Origin: Sediminibacterium sp.
Lineage (GTDB): Bacteria; Bacteroidota; Bacteroidia; Chitinophagales; Chitinophagaceae
Direction: 5' to 3'
Assembly: GCF_030695065.1 (NCBI RefSeq)
Contig: NZ_JAUYTR010000005.1
Span: 186,001-250,000 of the forward strand
Length of the DNA stretch: 64,000 nucleotides
Program-made: the position numbers and the translations under genes
In this document: positions 17,094 to 25,460 of the stretch, piece by piece
How positions within the stretch are numbered: the stretch's first letter is position 1
Layout of the letters: the number at the start of each line of letters is the position of its first letter
The notes under the pieces: model-generated
Told to the model about the DNA's origin: nothing
The model's database searches: none
Seen by the model: the letters and a program-made list of their open reading frames with translations, nothing else

Positions 17094-18275
17094 TCATTCT
17101 TTAATACTCCTCAACACAATATCACAGAGCAAATTCAGTTCCTCTTCTGTAATAATTAATGGCGGTGCTATTCTAATTCGATCTGGGGCAAATAAAAACC
17201 AATCGGTGACCAATCCATTTTGAACACAGGCATGCGCAATGGCTTGTGCTTGTTTATTCGTAGCAAATTTCAAACTCATCCACAACCCACAATCATTCAT
17301 CGAAATAATTGCTGGGTGTTGCAATCGAGATTTTAATAGGGCATTTTTTTGTGGAATATCTTTCAACCATTCGGGGTGAGTAATCAATTCTTCAAACGCC
17401 GCTTTGCCTGCTGCGCAGGAGACTGGATGACCGCCAAACGTTGTGATATGTCCTAAAACGGGGGCATAGGTTAAGGTGTTCATGAGCCGTTGGTCGGCAA
17501 CGAATGCACCCAGTGGCATCCCTCCACCCAAGGCCTTACCCAATAATAAAATATCGGGTACTATGCCGTATTGCTCAAAAGCCCAGATTGTGCCCGTTCT
17601 ACCAAATCCTGCTTGTATTTCGTCTAATATCAACAACACACAATGTTGATCACATTTTGCGCGTAATGCTTTCATCCATGTTTCGGAGGGAGCAGTTACG
17701 CCGCTTTCGGCTTGAACCGTTTCAATGATCACGCAGGCTGTTGTTGAGTCGATGGCTTCAATCAATTCATCAGAACCATAATCATAATGGTACACATCGG
17801 GCAACAAGGGCCTGAAAGCATTTCTAAAATATTCATCACCCATTACACTTAGTGCGCCTTGTGTGCTTCCGTGATAAGATTTATTAGCAGCAATTATTTT
17901 GGTACGATTCGTAATTCGTTTAGCCAATTTCATGGCGCCTTCTGTGGCTTCAGCACCGCTATTGGTAAAGTACACACAGTTCAATGAAGGCGGTAAATAT
18001 TGGGTGAGCAGTTTTGCATAGGAAACTTGTGGTTGTTCAATAAACTCACCATATACAATCACATGCATATACGCAGCAGCTTGCACTTGCACAGCTTTTA
18101 TAACAGCAGGATTGCCATGACCTATATTACACACACTAAATCCTGCAATGCCGTCAATATATTTTTTCCCAATAGTATCGGTTAGCCATACCCCTTCTGC
18201 ACTGGCCATTTCAATGCCAATAGGCTTAGGAGAAGTTTGGGCCACATGGTCTAAAAATAATTGGCGATTGTTCAT
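17094..18275 (-). CDS. class III PLP-dependent aminotransferase (ornithine/acetylornithine type)
   Basis: The 393-residue protein is a fold-type I, class III aminotransferase. It shows FTNSGAEATEGAMKLA (phosphate-binding loop), LLILDEIQAGFGRTG (Asp contacting the PLP pyridine nitrogen), and LLLGKALGGGMPLGAF with the PLP lysine. The match to acetylornithine or ornithine aminotransferases is general, and the amino donor is not certain. No arginine-biosynthesis genes are adjacent. Its 3' end is duplicated as a remnant at 14753-14911, on the other side of the lipoprotein islet. A TAAGTTTG promoter element lies 7 nt before its start. Confidence 0.9.
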   Translation of the reverse strand: MNNRQLFLDHVAQTSPKPIGIEMASAEGVWLTDTIGKKYIDGIAGFSVCNIGHGNPAVIKAVQVQAAAYMHVIVYGEFIEQPQVSYAKLLTQYLPPSLNCVYFTNSGAEATEGAMKLAKRITNRTKIIAANKSYHGSTQGALSVMGDEYFRNAFRPLLPDVYHYDYGSDELIEAIDSTTACVIIETVQAESGVTAPSETWMKALRAKCDQHCVLLILDEIQAGFGRTGTIWAFEQYGIVPDILLLGKALGGGMPLGAFVADQRLMNTLTYAPVLGHITTFGGHPVSCAAGKAAFEELITHPEWLKDIPQKNALLKSRLQHPAIISMNDCGLWMSLKFATNKQAQAIAHACVQNGLVTDWFLFAPDRIRIAPPLIITEEELNLLCDIVLRSIKE

Positions 18276-18282
18276 TTGAACC

Positions 18283-18290
18283 CAAACTTA
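18283..18290 (-). promoter_or_regulatory. -7 promoter element for the aminotransferase gene
   Basis: On the - strand TAAGTTTG is an exact TAnnTTTG match placed 7 nt before the ATG at 18275. A transcript from it would have almost no leader. Confidence 0.5.
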
Positions 18291-18334
18291 TAATAAGATT
18301 GCCGATTATTAATATCTTCATTGCAAATTCTACT

Positions 18335-18877
18335 ATGGCTACTATTTTACCTGTACTAGGCAAACACCCTCAAATGGGTGCAGATTGTTTTATTGCACCC
18401 AACGCCACTATTGTGGGCGATGTAATAATGGGCGATGAATGCAGTGTATGGTTTAACGCTGTAATAAGAGGAGATGTGCATTATATTAAAATTGGTAACA
18501 AAGTAAATATTCAAGATGGTGCCATCATTCATTGCACTTACCAAAAAAATCCTACTGAAATTGGAAACAGGGTTTCTATTGGTCACAATGCAATGGTGCA
18601 TGGATGCACTATACACGATGATGTATTGATAGGCATGGGATCTATTGTAATGGACCGTTGTATAGTTCATTCTAATGCTATTATTGCAGCAGGGGCTGTT
18701 CTATTAGAAGGAACCATTGTTGAATCTGGAACTATATATGCTGGCGTGCCTGCCAAAAAAGTAAAAGACTTATCACCCGATATGGTACATGGGGAGATTG
18801 ATCGGATTGCCAATAACTATGTTCAATATGCGTCTTGGTTTAAAGACTATAACCACAATAATTTTTTAAAACAATAA
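18335..18877 (+). CDS. gamma-carbonic anhydrase family protein
   Basis: This 180-residue left-handed beta-helix protein is built of hexapeptide repeats (IAPNATIVGDVIMG, VWFNAVIRGDVHYIKIG, NIQDGAIIHC). The zinc histidines of the gamma-CA/YrdA family lie in GAIIHCT and IGHNAMVHGCTI. The family covers carbonic anhydrase-like and ferripyochelin-binding-like proteins, and many bacterial members have no proven activity. The ATG at 18335 (MATILPVLGKH) fits the family; a TTG at 18299 would add 12 residues through a promoter-like region (TATCTTCA at 18313-18320). It is divergent from the aminotransferase and 10 bp upstream of a small lipoprotein gene. Confidence 0.9.
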   Translation: MATILPVLGKHPQMGADCFIAPNATIVGDVIMGDECSVWFNAVIRGDVHYIKIGNKVNIQDGAIIHCTYQKNPTEIGNRVSIGHNAMVHGCTIHDDVLIGMGSIVMDRCIVHSNAIIAAGAVLLEGTIVESGTIYAGVPAKKVKDLSPDMVHGEIDRIANNYVQYASWFKDYNHNNFLKQ

Positions 18878-18887
18878 ATGACCATTT

Positions 18888-19091
18888 ATGAAAAAGAATT
18901 TCGTAATACTTGTTTGCTTATTGTTTACACTGTCCTCTTGTAATTTATTGGCTAAAATGGGCATTGGTGGAGGATCTAGAAAAAAGGGATGCCCAACCGA
19001 TGGGCGCAATGTAGGGGCAGAGAAATTATTGTCTGGTGAAAAAGTTGCGAAAGCACCCAAATTCAAAAAAGGAAAGTCGTTTGACTACTAA
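18888..19091 (+). CDS. small lipoprotein, hypothetical
   Basis: The 67-residue product begins MKKNFVILVCLLFTLSSCNL, a short signal peptide with lipobox LSSC. The mature part is basic and Gly-rich and ends KFKKGKSFDY. No family is recognised, but short lipoproteins of this kind (GCPTDGRNVGAEKL segment) seem conserved in related genomes as far as I recall. It is probably co-transcribed with the gamma-carbonic anhydrase. Its stop overlaps the end of the convergent rsgA gene by 4 bp. Confidence 0.72.
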   Translation: MKKNFVILVCLLFTLSSCNLLAKMGIGGGSRKKGCPTDGRNVGAEKLLSGEKVAKAPKFKKGKSFDY

Positions 19092-20014
19092 AATTTTCGG
19101 TCTTCCATCGTATCTAAAATGGTTAGATAACTCACATAGCGATCTTCTGAAACAGATCCTATTCCTACTTGTTTTTTTACCGCACATCCTGGTTCGTTAA
19201 TATGCATGCAGTTGTTAAACTGACAATCGTTAAGCAATGCACGCATCTCCGGAAAATAATGAGAGAGCTCTGATTTGCTCACGTCTACAATCCCCAACTC
19301 CCTTACCCCTGGCGTATCTATGATATGAGTTTGTTCGTCAATATCGAACATTTCCGCAAATGTAGTGGTATGCAATCCCTTCCCACTCCAATCACTTACT
19401 TCCTGCGTTCTTAAATTAAACTGGGGGAATAAATGATTAATAAAAGTAGACTTTCCTACTCCACTATGCCCACTCAACAAAGTGGTTTTATTGGTTAATA
19501 AACCTTTTACTTCTTCCAAACCTTGATTGTTCTCTATACTGGTAAGCAATACTTGGTATCCTGCTTGGGTATACATTTCTTTTAGCTCCTGAAACTTTTC
19601 CATTTCTTTAGCTCTGTATAAATCTGCTTTATTAAAAACAATAATGGCAGGTATATGATAGGCTTCACATGAAATTAAAAATCGATCTATGAAACCTTGT
19701 GATGTTTTTGGATCTCTTAAGGTTGCAAATAGTAAACTTTGATCTAGATTGGATGCAATAATATGATGCATCCGTTTATTATGCGGAGACACTCTTGCCA
19801 CATAATTGCGCCGATCATGTATTTGATGAATAATGGCCGATTCTTCTTGTACATCTTCAATTTCCATTTCAACTTCGTCTCCTACCGCAATAGGGTTGGT
19901 AGAAGTATGTCCATCTATTTTAAAAATACCTTTTGCACGGGCATTATAGAATTGTCCATTGGCTGCTTTTGCAACATACCAGCTACCGGTTGATTTGTAT
20001 ATTTTGGCCTTCAC
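19088..20014 (-). CDS. rsgA: ribosome small subunit-dependent GTPase A
   Basis: RsgA is a circularly permuted GTPase that checks maturation of the 30S decoding centre. The 308-residue protein has an N-terminal OB-fold, G4 motif FNKADLYR, G1 GHSGVGKSTFINHL, G3 DTPGVRELG (in the permuted order G4-G1-G3), and the C-terminal zinc knuckle CQFNNCMHINEPGC. Length is typical. It stands alone on the - strand between two + transcription units. Confidence 0.95.
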   Translation of the reverse strand: MKAKIYKSTGSWYVAKAANGQFYNARAKGIFKIDGHTSTNPIAVGDEVEMEIEDVQEESAIIHQIHDRRNYVARVSPHNKRMHHIIASNLDQSLLFATLRDPKTSQGFIDRFLISCEAYHIPAIIVFNKADLYRAKEMEKFQELKEMYTQAGYQVLLTSIENNQGLEEVKGLLTNKTTLLSGHSGVGKSTFINHLFPQFNLRTQEVSDWSGKGLHTTTFAEMFDIDEQTHIIDTPGVRELGIVDVSKSELSHYFPEMRALLNDCQFNNCMHINEPGCAVKKQVGIGSVSEDRYVSYLTILDTMEDRKF

Positions 20015-20114
20015 AAGTACGAAGATACTAGCAGTGCGAACAATTTTTGCGAAATATTAACCCAAATAAAGACCTTGAGTGCTTAACAGAACCCATTCTA
20101 GGGATTAAAATGAA

Positions 20115-20122
20115 TATCTTTG
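20115..20122 (+). promoter_or_regulatory. -7 promoter element TATCTTTG for the menG-porT unit
   Basis: An exact TAnnTTTG match ends only 4 nt before the ATG at 20127. Transcription starting at the usual distance would begin at or beside the start codon, implying leaderless translation of ubiE/menG. Confidence 0.5.
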
Positions 20123-20126
20123 GCCC

Positions 20127-20870
20127 ATGGCAAAATTTGCGCACGATGATGTAGTGCCTTTTAAAGAGAGTGAGCTGGCAAAGAAAGACCAGGTAGCCGA
20201 TATGTTTAATAATATTGCCTATCGCTACGATTTCTTAAACCGTTTTTTGAGTGTAGGTATTGATGTGGGTTGGCGTAAAACGGCTATCAAAGAACTCAAA
20301 AGCCTTGCTCCTAAAAAAATATTAGATGTTGCAACGGGTACGGCTGATGTTGCATTATTAACTGAGCAATTATTAAAACCAAGGGAGATTGTGGGGATTG
20401 ATATTTCGGATGGCATGCTCAGTTTTGGAAGAGAAAAAATTAAAGCAAAAGGGTTAGAAAATATCATCACTTTGTTAAATGGAGACAGTGAAAATATTCG
20501 TTTTAACAACGACTATTTTGATGCCATCACCGTGGCTTTTGGAGTGAGAAATTTTCAAGACTTAAGCAAGGGTTTAAAAGAAATGCATAGGGTGTTGAAA
20601 CCAGGAGGCAAAGTAGTTATCCTAGAATTTTCTAAACCCAGCTCCATTGGCTTTAAAAAATTGTATCAATTTTACATGAACTTTATCACTCCTTCTATTG
20701 GTAAACTTTTTTCTAAAAACAAAGATGCCTACCAATACCTCAACGACAGTGTTCAGGCATTTCCGGAAGGAGCTCAATTTTTAAATATACTGAATGACGC
20801 AGGCTTTACCCAAACCTATTTGAAGAAACTAAGTTTCGGAATATGCACTATTTACTGCGGAAGCAAATAG
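20127..20870 (+). CDS. ubiE: demethylmenaquinone/ubiquinone C-methyltransferase
   Basis: This class I SAM methyltransferase (247 residues) contains the UbiE/MenG signatures YRYDFLNRFLSVGID near the N-terminus, ILDVATGTADVALL (SAM motif I), AVTVAFGVRNFQD-like FGVRNFQDL and LKEMHRVLKPGGKVVILEFS. In Bacteroidota, which use menaquinone, it performs the last methylation step of MK synthesis (MenG role). It overlaps porT by 28 bp, an arrangement I recall as common in this phylum. Confidence 0.95.
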   Translation: MAKFAHDDVVPFKESELAKKDQVADMFNNIAYRYDFLNRFLSVGIDVGWRKTAIKELKSLAPKKILDVATGTADVALLTEQLLKPREIVGIDISDGMLSFGREKIKAKGLENIITLLNGDSENIRFNNDYFDAITVAFGVRNFQDLSKGLKEMHRVLKPGGKVVILEFSKPSSIGFKKLYQFYMNFITPSIGKLFSKNKDAYQYLNDSVQAFPEGAQFLNILNDAGFTQTYLKKLSFGICTIYCGSK

Positions 20871-21565
20871 TCTTACTGGTATTGGGCCTACTGGGTCTTT
20901 TGCAGTATAGCTATGCTCAAAAACAACTCTACCGGATGAACCGGGAAGATCAACTCTATTATTTTGGTATAACCCTGGGTTATAACAGTTCCTATTTACA
21001 GGTAAACAAATCCAATTTATTTACCCAGTCGGATAGTATTTTACTGGCCGAACCTGGCTCTAGCGGTGGTATTACCATGGGCTTGATGGCCACCGGAAGA
21101 TTGGGCGAACATTTTCAAGTAAGGGCCAATCCACAATTAGTGATTGGCGGTGCCAGAAGTATTTCTTACCAATTGGGAAGCACCCGTTTGGGCGAAGGCA
21201 ATACACAAATTCAACGACTTCCTTCTACATTGGTAAGCTTTCCTTTTCAATTGAAATTCAATTCGGATAGAATAGGAAATTTTAGAACTTATATCATGGG
21301 TGGAGTTAAATATGATATAGACCTCTCTTCTAATTCTACCGCTAGAAATGCAGACGATATCATTAAACTAAAAAGAAATGATTTTGGTGTTGAAGCAGGT
21401 ATTGGTTTTAACTTTTATTTACCGTTTGTTACCTTATCACCAGAGATTAAAATAAGCTACGGATTATCTAACTTGCATCAAACTGATGCAGCACTTAAAT
21501 ATTCGAATGTTTTAGACAAAATACAGTCTAGAATGATCGTATTTTCTTTACATATTGAAGACTAA
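20843..21565 (+). CDS. porT: PorT-like outer-membrane beta-barrel protein
   Basis: The 240-residue protein has a signal sequence ending QYSYAQ and a beta-barrel of about eight strands (YFGITLGYNSSYLQV ... FGVEAGIGFNFYLPF ... ISYGLSNLHQ). Size, pattern and its position directly after ubiE match PorT, which is required for type IX secretion. The assignment rests on pattern and gene order rather than on a catalytic motif. It overlaps ubiE by 28 bp, so translation is probably coupled. Confidence 0.82.
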   Translation: MHYLLRKQIVLLVLGLLGLLQYSYAQKQLYRMNREDQLYYFGITLGYNSSYLQVNKSNLFTQSDSILLAEPGSSGGITMGLMATGRLGEHFQVRANPQLVIGGARSISYQLGSTRLGEGNTQIQRLPSTLVSFPFQLKFNSDRIGNFRTYIMGGVKYDIDLSSNSTARNADDIIKLKRNDFGVEAGIGFNFYLPFVTLSPEIKISYGLSNLHQTDAALKYSNVLDKIQSRMIVFSLHIED

Positions 21566-21597
21566 GGTTATATGCTGTAGATTAAATAAATTGCAGC

Positions 21598-22941
21598 ATG
21601 CAACATACCATAATCAAAAATACAAGCATTGTTAACGAGGGCATTGTTATACAAGGTGATTTATTAATTAGCAACGATAGAATTGAAAAAATTGGTGGCA
21701 GTATTGATATTAAAGCCAGAGCAAACGAAATTGACGGAACAGGTTTACATCTGTTACCAGGTGTAATAGACGATCAAGTACATTTTAGGGAACCCGGGCT
21801 TACCCATAAAGCCAATATTTATACGGAAGCTAAAGCTGCAGTGGCAGGTGGCACTACTTCTTTTATGGAAATGCCCAATACTTCACCGGCTGCATTAACA
21901 GTAGAATTATTAGAACAGAAATACAGCCGAGCTGCCGAATCATCTTTAGCGAATTACTCTTTTTTCATGGGTACTTCTAATGATAATTTAGAAGAGATTT
22001 TAAAAATCAATAAAAGGAAAAACCAGGTTTGTGGTGTAAAAATATTCATGGGTTCTTCTACCGGAAATTTATTAGTGAACAATACCTTGCAGTTAGAGAA
22101 AGTATTTGCTGGCACGGAATTATTAATTGCAACCCATTGTGAAGAAGAATCATTGATTAAAGAAAACCTGGCTAATTTAAAATCAACTGGTAAAAAACTA
22201 ACTGCTGCAGATCATCCCATCATTCGCAATGATGAAGTTTGTTTTGAATCTTCTTTTAAAGCCATTCAATTTGCCAAAAGAAACAATAGTCGTTTACATA
22301 TTCTACATATTAGTACCGAACGCGAATTGCAATTATTTACCAATATGATTCCTTTGAAAGACAAAAGAATCACTGCAGAAGTTTGTGTGCACCATTTGCA
22401 TTTTACATCGGATGATTACGATAGATTAGGTAATCAAATCAAATGCAATCCTGCCATTAAAGCGCCTTCTAATAAAGAAGCATTGTGGAAAGCCTTACTA
22501 GACGACCGCTTAGACATTATTGCCACCGATCATGCCCCCCATACCTGGGAAGAAAAACAAGAAGATTATGAACATGCGCATGCAGGTTTGCCATTGGTGC
22601 AACATTCTTTACAATTGATGTTGCATTATGTAAATGAGGGCCGTATTAGTTTACCTAAAGTAGTAGAGAAAATGAGCCATGCAGTAGCAGATTGTTTTCA
22701 AATTCATGAACGCGGGTATATTAGAGAAGGCTATATGGCCGATTTGGTGATGGTGAATTTGAACAAACCATATACCATTGGCAAAGAGAATATTCTATAT
22801 AAATGTGGTTGGAGCCCAATGGAAGGGATGACCATGCCAGCCAGCATAGAAAAAACTTTTGTTAATGGGCATATGGTTTATGGAAATGGGGTGTTTGATG
22901 AATCTAAGTGGGGAGCAAGGATGGAATTCAGAAGAGATTAA
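21598..22941 (+). CDS. pyrC: dihydroorotase (class I amidohydrolase)
   Basis: Dihydroorotase (EC 3.5.2.3) closes carbamoyl-aspartate to dihydroorotate in pyrimidine synthesis. The 447-residue protein has the long DHOase/allantoinase form: VAGGTTSFMEMPNT, KIFMGSSTGN (candidate carboxylated Lys), ATHCEEE, HILHISTE and IATDHAPHT. The first metal motif reads DDQVHFREP rather than the usual D-x-H-x-H, so the first histidine is Gln60 while H62 remains. As I recall, this variant is frequent in Bacteroidota dihydroorotases, so inactivity should not be assumed. It lies in the + run between porT and the MutS-like gene. Confidence 0.88.
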   Translation: MQHTIIKNTSIVNEGIVIQGDLLISNDRIEKIGGSIDIKARANEIDGTGLHLLPGVIDDQVHFREPGLTHKANIYTEAKAAVAGGTTSFMEMPNTSPAALTVELLEQKYSRAAESSLANYSFFMGTSNDNLEEILKINKRKNQVCGVKIFMGSSTGNLLVNNTLQLEKVFAGTELLIATHCEEESLIKENLANLKSTGKKLTAADHPIIRNDEVCFESSFKAIQFAKRNNSRLHILHISTERELQLFTNMIPLKDKRITAEVCVHHLHFTSDDYDRLGNQIKCNPAIKAPSNKEALWKALLDDRLDIIATDHAPHTWEEKQEDYEHAHAGLPLVQHSLQLMLHYVNEGRISLPKVVEKMSHAVADCFQIHERGYIREGYMADLVMVNLNKPYTIGKENILYKCGWSPMEGMTMPASIEKTFVNGHMVYGNGVFDESKWGARMEFRRD

Positions 22942-22965
22942 ACCAGCTATAACTACCAGCAGCCT

Positions 22966-24279
22966 ATGCAAGTTGATAAAGTTACCTTACACGATCTGTC
23001 TGTATTTCATTCAGAGGAATATCAATCGGTTTTTCACCATGTTAACTTAACCCTTACCAATGGAGGCCGAGAATACTTGCGTTATTTACTAGCCCACCCA
23101 CTAGACAGTGTTAAAGCCATAGAACAAACCCAATTGACTATTCAACAGTTGGGTAATATAGTAGATCAATACCCCATCAGCCCTTCTAATGGAACCGTAT
23201 TGGTAATGGAAAAATTTTACGAGTCTCCCATTAATAATTATCCGTCCGATATAGGAGTAGTTAATGCGTACATCTATAAATTATTTAACATTGCTGATTA
23301 TTCCTTATCCAAGTTTACGGTTGAACATGCGCTTGATTTTGTACAAGGGATGGATAAAATTTCGCAGTTAATCCGTTTTGAAAACGGATCTGTTTGGCTT
23401 AATCAAACTGCCGAGCGCATTCAACAATTGCTGAACAAGGAAACGGTGCAAGAAATGATTCAGGCAAATAAGAAAAGCCTATTTCCTGTAACTATTCTAA
23501 AGTTTGCACAGTTTTTAAGAACCCGATATAAAAATGCTACCGAAGAACTGATTGAGATTCACAGCAAGTTAGATGCCTATTTAAGTTTGGCTAAAGCTGC
23601 TCAAAAATTTCATTTTACCTATCCAACTGTTGTTGAAACCAATGAGCCCTGTATTGAAGCAGAAGGCTTGTACCATTTTTTACTGGAATTACCTGTTGCA
23701 TATGAAGTGCAACTGAATCAGTCTGCTAATTTTATTTTCTTAACTGGGGCCAATATGGCGGGTAAAAGTACTTTTATTAAAGCAGCAGGATTGGCTGCTT
23801 ATATGGCGCATATTGGCATGGGAGTGCCTGCAAAAAAAATGAAAATCAGTAGACTAGATGGAATTCTGAGCAATATTCAGGTGACCGACAATATCATGAA
23901 GGGTGAAAGTTTTTTCTTCAATGAAGTTCAACGAATAAAAAAAACCATCGAAAGAATTAGTGATGGTAAAAAATGGTTGATTTTAATAGACGAATTATTT
24001 AAAGGAACCAACCAAGAAGATGCAATAAAATGCAGCACGGTTGTTATTGAGGGTTTGCGAAAATTACCCAATGCATTGTTCATACTATCCACGCATTTAT
24101 ACGAAATAGGGAATAAACTACAACACCACCCCAATATTCAGTTTCGCTATTTTGAAACGGAAGTAAACAACGAACAATTGGTGTTTAGCTATCAATTAAA
24201 GAAAGGTATTAGTAATGATCGTCTTGGTTACCTTATTTTAAAAAGAGAAGGGGTGGTATCAATGTTAGAAAATTTATAG
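22966..24279 (+). CDS. MutS-family ATPase lacking the mismatch-recognition domain
   Basis: This 437-residue protein keeps only a helical core and the ATPase of MutS (domain V): Walker A FLTGANMAGKSTFIKAAG (about residues 259-276), Walker B WLILIDELFKGTNQEDA and the switch ILSTHLYEIG. The N-terminal mismatch-binding and connector domains are missing, and there is no Smr endonuclease tail. It therefore belongs to the short MutS-like group of Bacteroidota with unknown DNA substrate, not to canonical MutS1. It starts 24 bp after dihydroorotase. Confidence 0.85.
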   Translation: MQVDKVTLHDLSVFHSEEYQSVFHHVNLTLTNGGREYLRYLLAHPLDSVKAIEQTQLTIQQLGNIVDQYPISPSNGTVLVMEKFYESPINNYPSDIGVVNAYIYKLFNIADYSLSKFTVEHALDFVQGMDKISQLIRFENGSVWLNQTAERIQQLLNKETVQEMIQANKKSLFPVTILKFAQFLRTRYKNATEELIEIHSKLDAYLSLAKAAQKFHFTYPTVVETNEPCIEAEGLYHFLLELPVAYEVQLNQSANFIFLTGANMAGKSTFIKAAGLAAYMAHIGMGVPAKKMKISRLDGILSNIQVTDNIMKGESFFFNEVQRIKKTIERISDGKKWLILIDELFKGTNQEDAIKCSTVVIEGLRKLPNALFILSTHLYEIGNKLQHHPNIQFRYFETEVNNEQLVFSYQLKKGISNDRLGYLILKREGVVSMLENL

Positions 24280-24296
24280 TACCTTGACTATAAATT
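24271..24296. promoter_or_regulatory. perfect 10-bp inverted repeat between the MutS-like and nitrilase genes
   Basis: AATTTATAGT (24271-24280) and ACTATAAATT (24287-24296) are exact reverse complements separated by 6 nt. The left arm includes the TAG stop of the MutS-like gene, and the right arm lies 8 bp before the next ATG. There is no T-run after it. It may be an operator or an mRNA processing/stability hairpin. Confidence 0.45.
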
Positions 24297-24304
24297 AATA
24301 CAGC

Positions 24305-25456
24305 ATGAAATTCCTTGTAAGATTTGTAGGCATTTCAATGATTATAGTTGCCCTATACAATATATGGGTTGTTATTGATGTGCCACCTACTTATCAAGTA
24401 TTAGCCACCAGTGCTGTTGAAGCAAATAGTATTGTAAGTGCAGGTGTTGATTCGGGCAAAGGAAATTTGTTGGGTATTCAACCTGTATTAAAGCCAATTC
24501 ATTACGCTAATAAAGTTACCCTAAGAGATAATTTACGCAGCTACATGCAAGCTGCTCGAGCTAGAGGCTTAATTACCCCTAAAACTATTGTGGTATTCCC
24601 TGAATACATTGGTAGTTGGTTGGTTGCCATGGAGCAGAAAAGCAGTGTTTATGAAAAATCGAATTTAACCGATGCAATGACTGCGGTGATTACCGCCAAC
24701 TTATTCAAGTTTTTGGTTGCATACGTTACTGTTCCTGATGGAGTTACAGAAAAAGACAAGTATGCTGCATTTGCCATGAAAGCCAAACAGATTGCGGAAA
24801 CTTATGATGAAATTTTTAGTGAATTGGCTGCTGAGTTTAAAGTAACCATTGTTGCTGGTTCTATTGTGTTACCTGAGCCTTCCATTAATGAAATGGGTAA
24901 ACTTAAAATTGAAAGAGGTAAATTATACAATACCAGTGTGGTATACAATCCGGAAGGAAAAATACAAGGTCCATTGGTAAAGAAAATATTTCCAATAAAC
25001 GAAGAAGCTGGTTTTACTGCTAGTGGCGATGTTGCACAAGTACCTGTTTTCAATACCCCATCTGGGAAATTAGCCGTATTAATTTGTGCGGATAGCTGGT
25101 ATCCTGCTGCTTACGCTAAATTAGGTACTGATGTTAACATGATTGCTGTTCCTTCTTTGGGTGCAGTTGATTCTGTATGGAATGCTCCTTGGAATGGCTA
25201 TAATGGATTTAAAGCGCCCAATGATGTAGACACTACCGATTACAAAAAAATAACCGAAGGAGAAGCTTGGCAAAAATATTCGATGGGGCCCAGATCGGTG
25301 AATGCAGGCATTGCTTATGGTATGAATGTATTTTTTACTGGAAATATGTGGGGCAAGCAAGCAGAAGGAAGAGTAATTATTTTAGATAAAAACGATTTAT
25401 CCGTTTTACCTCCAACTACCACTTCTGGTAGAATCGTTAATCAGTGGCTACAATAA
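24305..25456 (+). CDS. membrane-anchored carbon-nitrogen hydrolase (nitrilase superfamily)
   Basis: The 383-residue protein starts with a membrane segment (VRFVGISMIIVALYNIWVV), then a nitrilase-fold domain. The catalytic triad can be placed: E100 in VFPEYIGSW, K226 or K227 in GPLVKKIFP, and C261 in VLICADSWYP. Substrate may be an amide or nitrile and cannot be inferred; the N-terminal anchor suggests it acts at the membrane or in the periplasm. It lies 4 bp before an FAD-dependent amine oxidase-like gene, which suggests the two act on related nitrogen compounds. Confidence 0.85.
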   Translation: MKFLVRFVGISMIIVALYNIWVVIDVPPTYQVLATSAVEANSIVSAGVDSGKGNLLGIQPVLKPIHYANKVTLRDNLRSYMQAARARGLITPKTIVVFPEYIGSWLVAMEQKSSVYEKSNLTDAMTAVITANLFKFLVAYVTVPDGVTEKDKYAAFAMKAKQIAETYDEIFSELAAEFKVTIVAGSIVLPEPSINEMGKLKIERGKLYNTSVVYNPEGKIQGPLVKKIFPINEEAGFTASGDVAQVPVFNTPSGKLAVLICADSWYPAAYAKLGTDVNMIAVPSLGAVDSVWNAPWNGYNGFKAPNDVDTTDYKKITEGEAWQKYSMGPRSVNAGIAYGMNVFFTGNMWGKQAEGRVIILDKNDLSVLPPTTTSGRIVNQWLQ

Positions 25457-25460
25457 TTTT

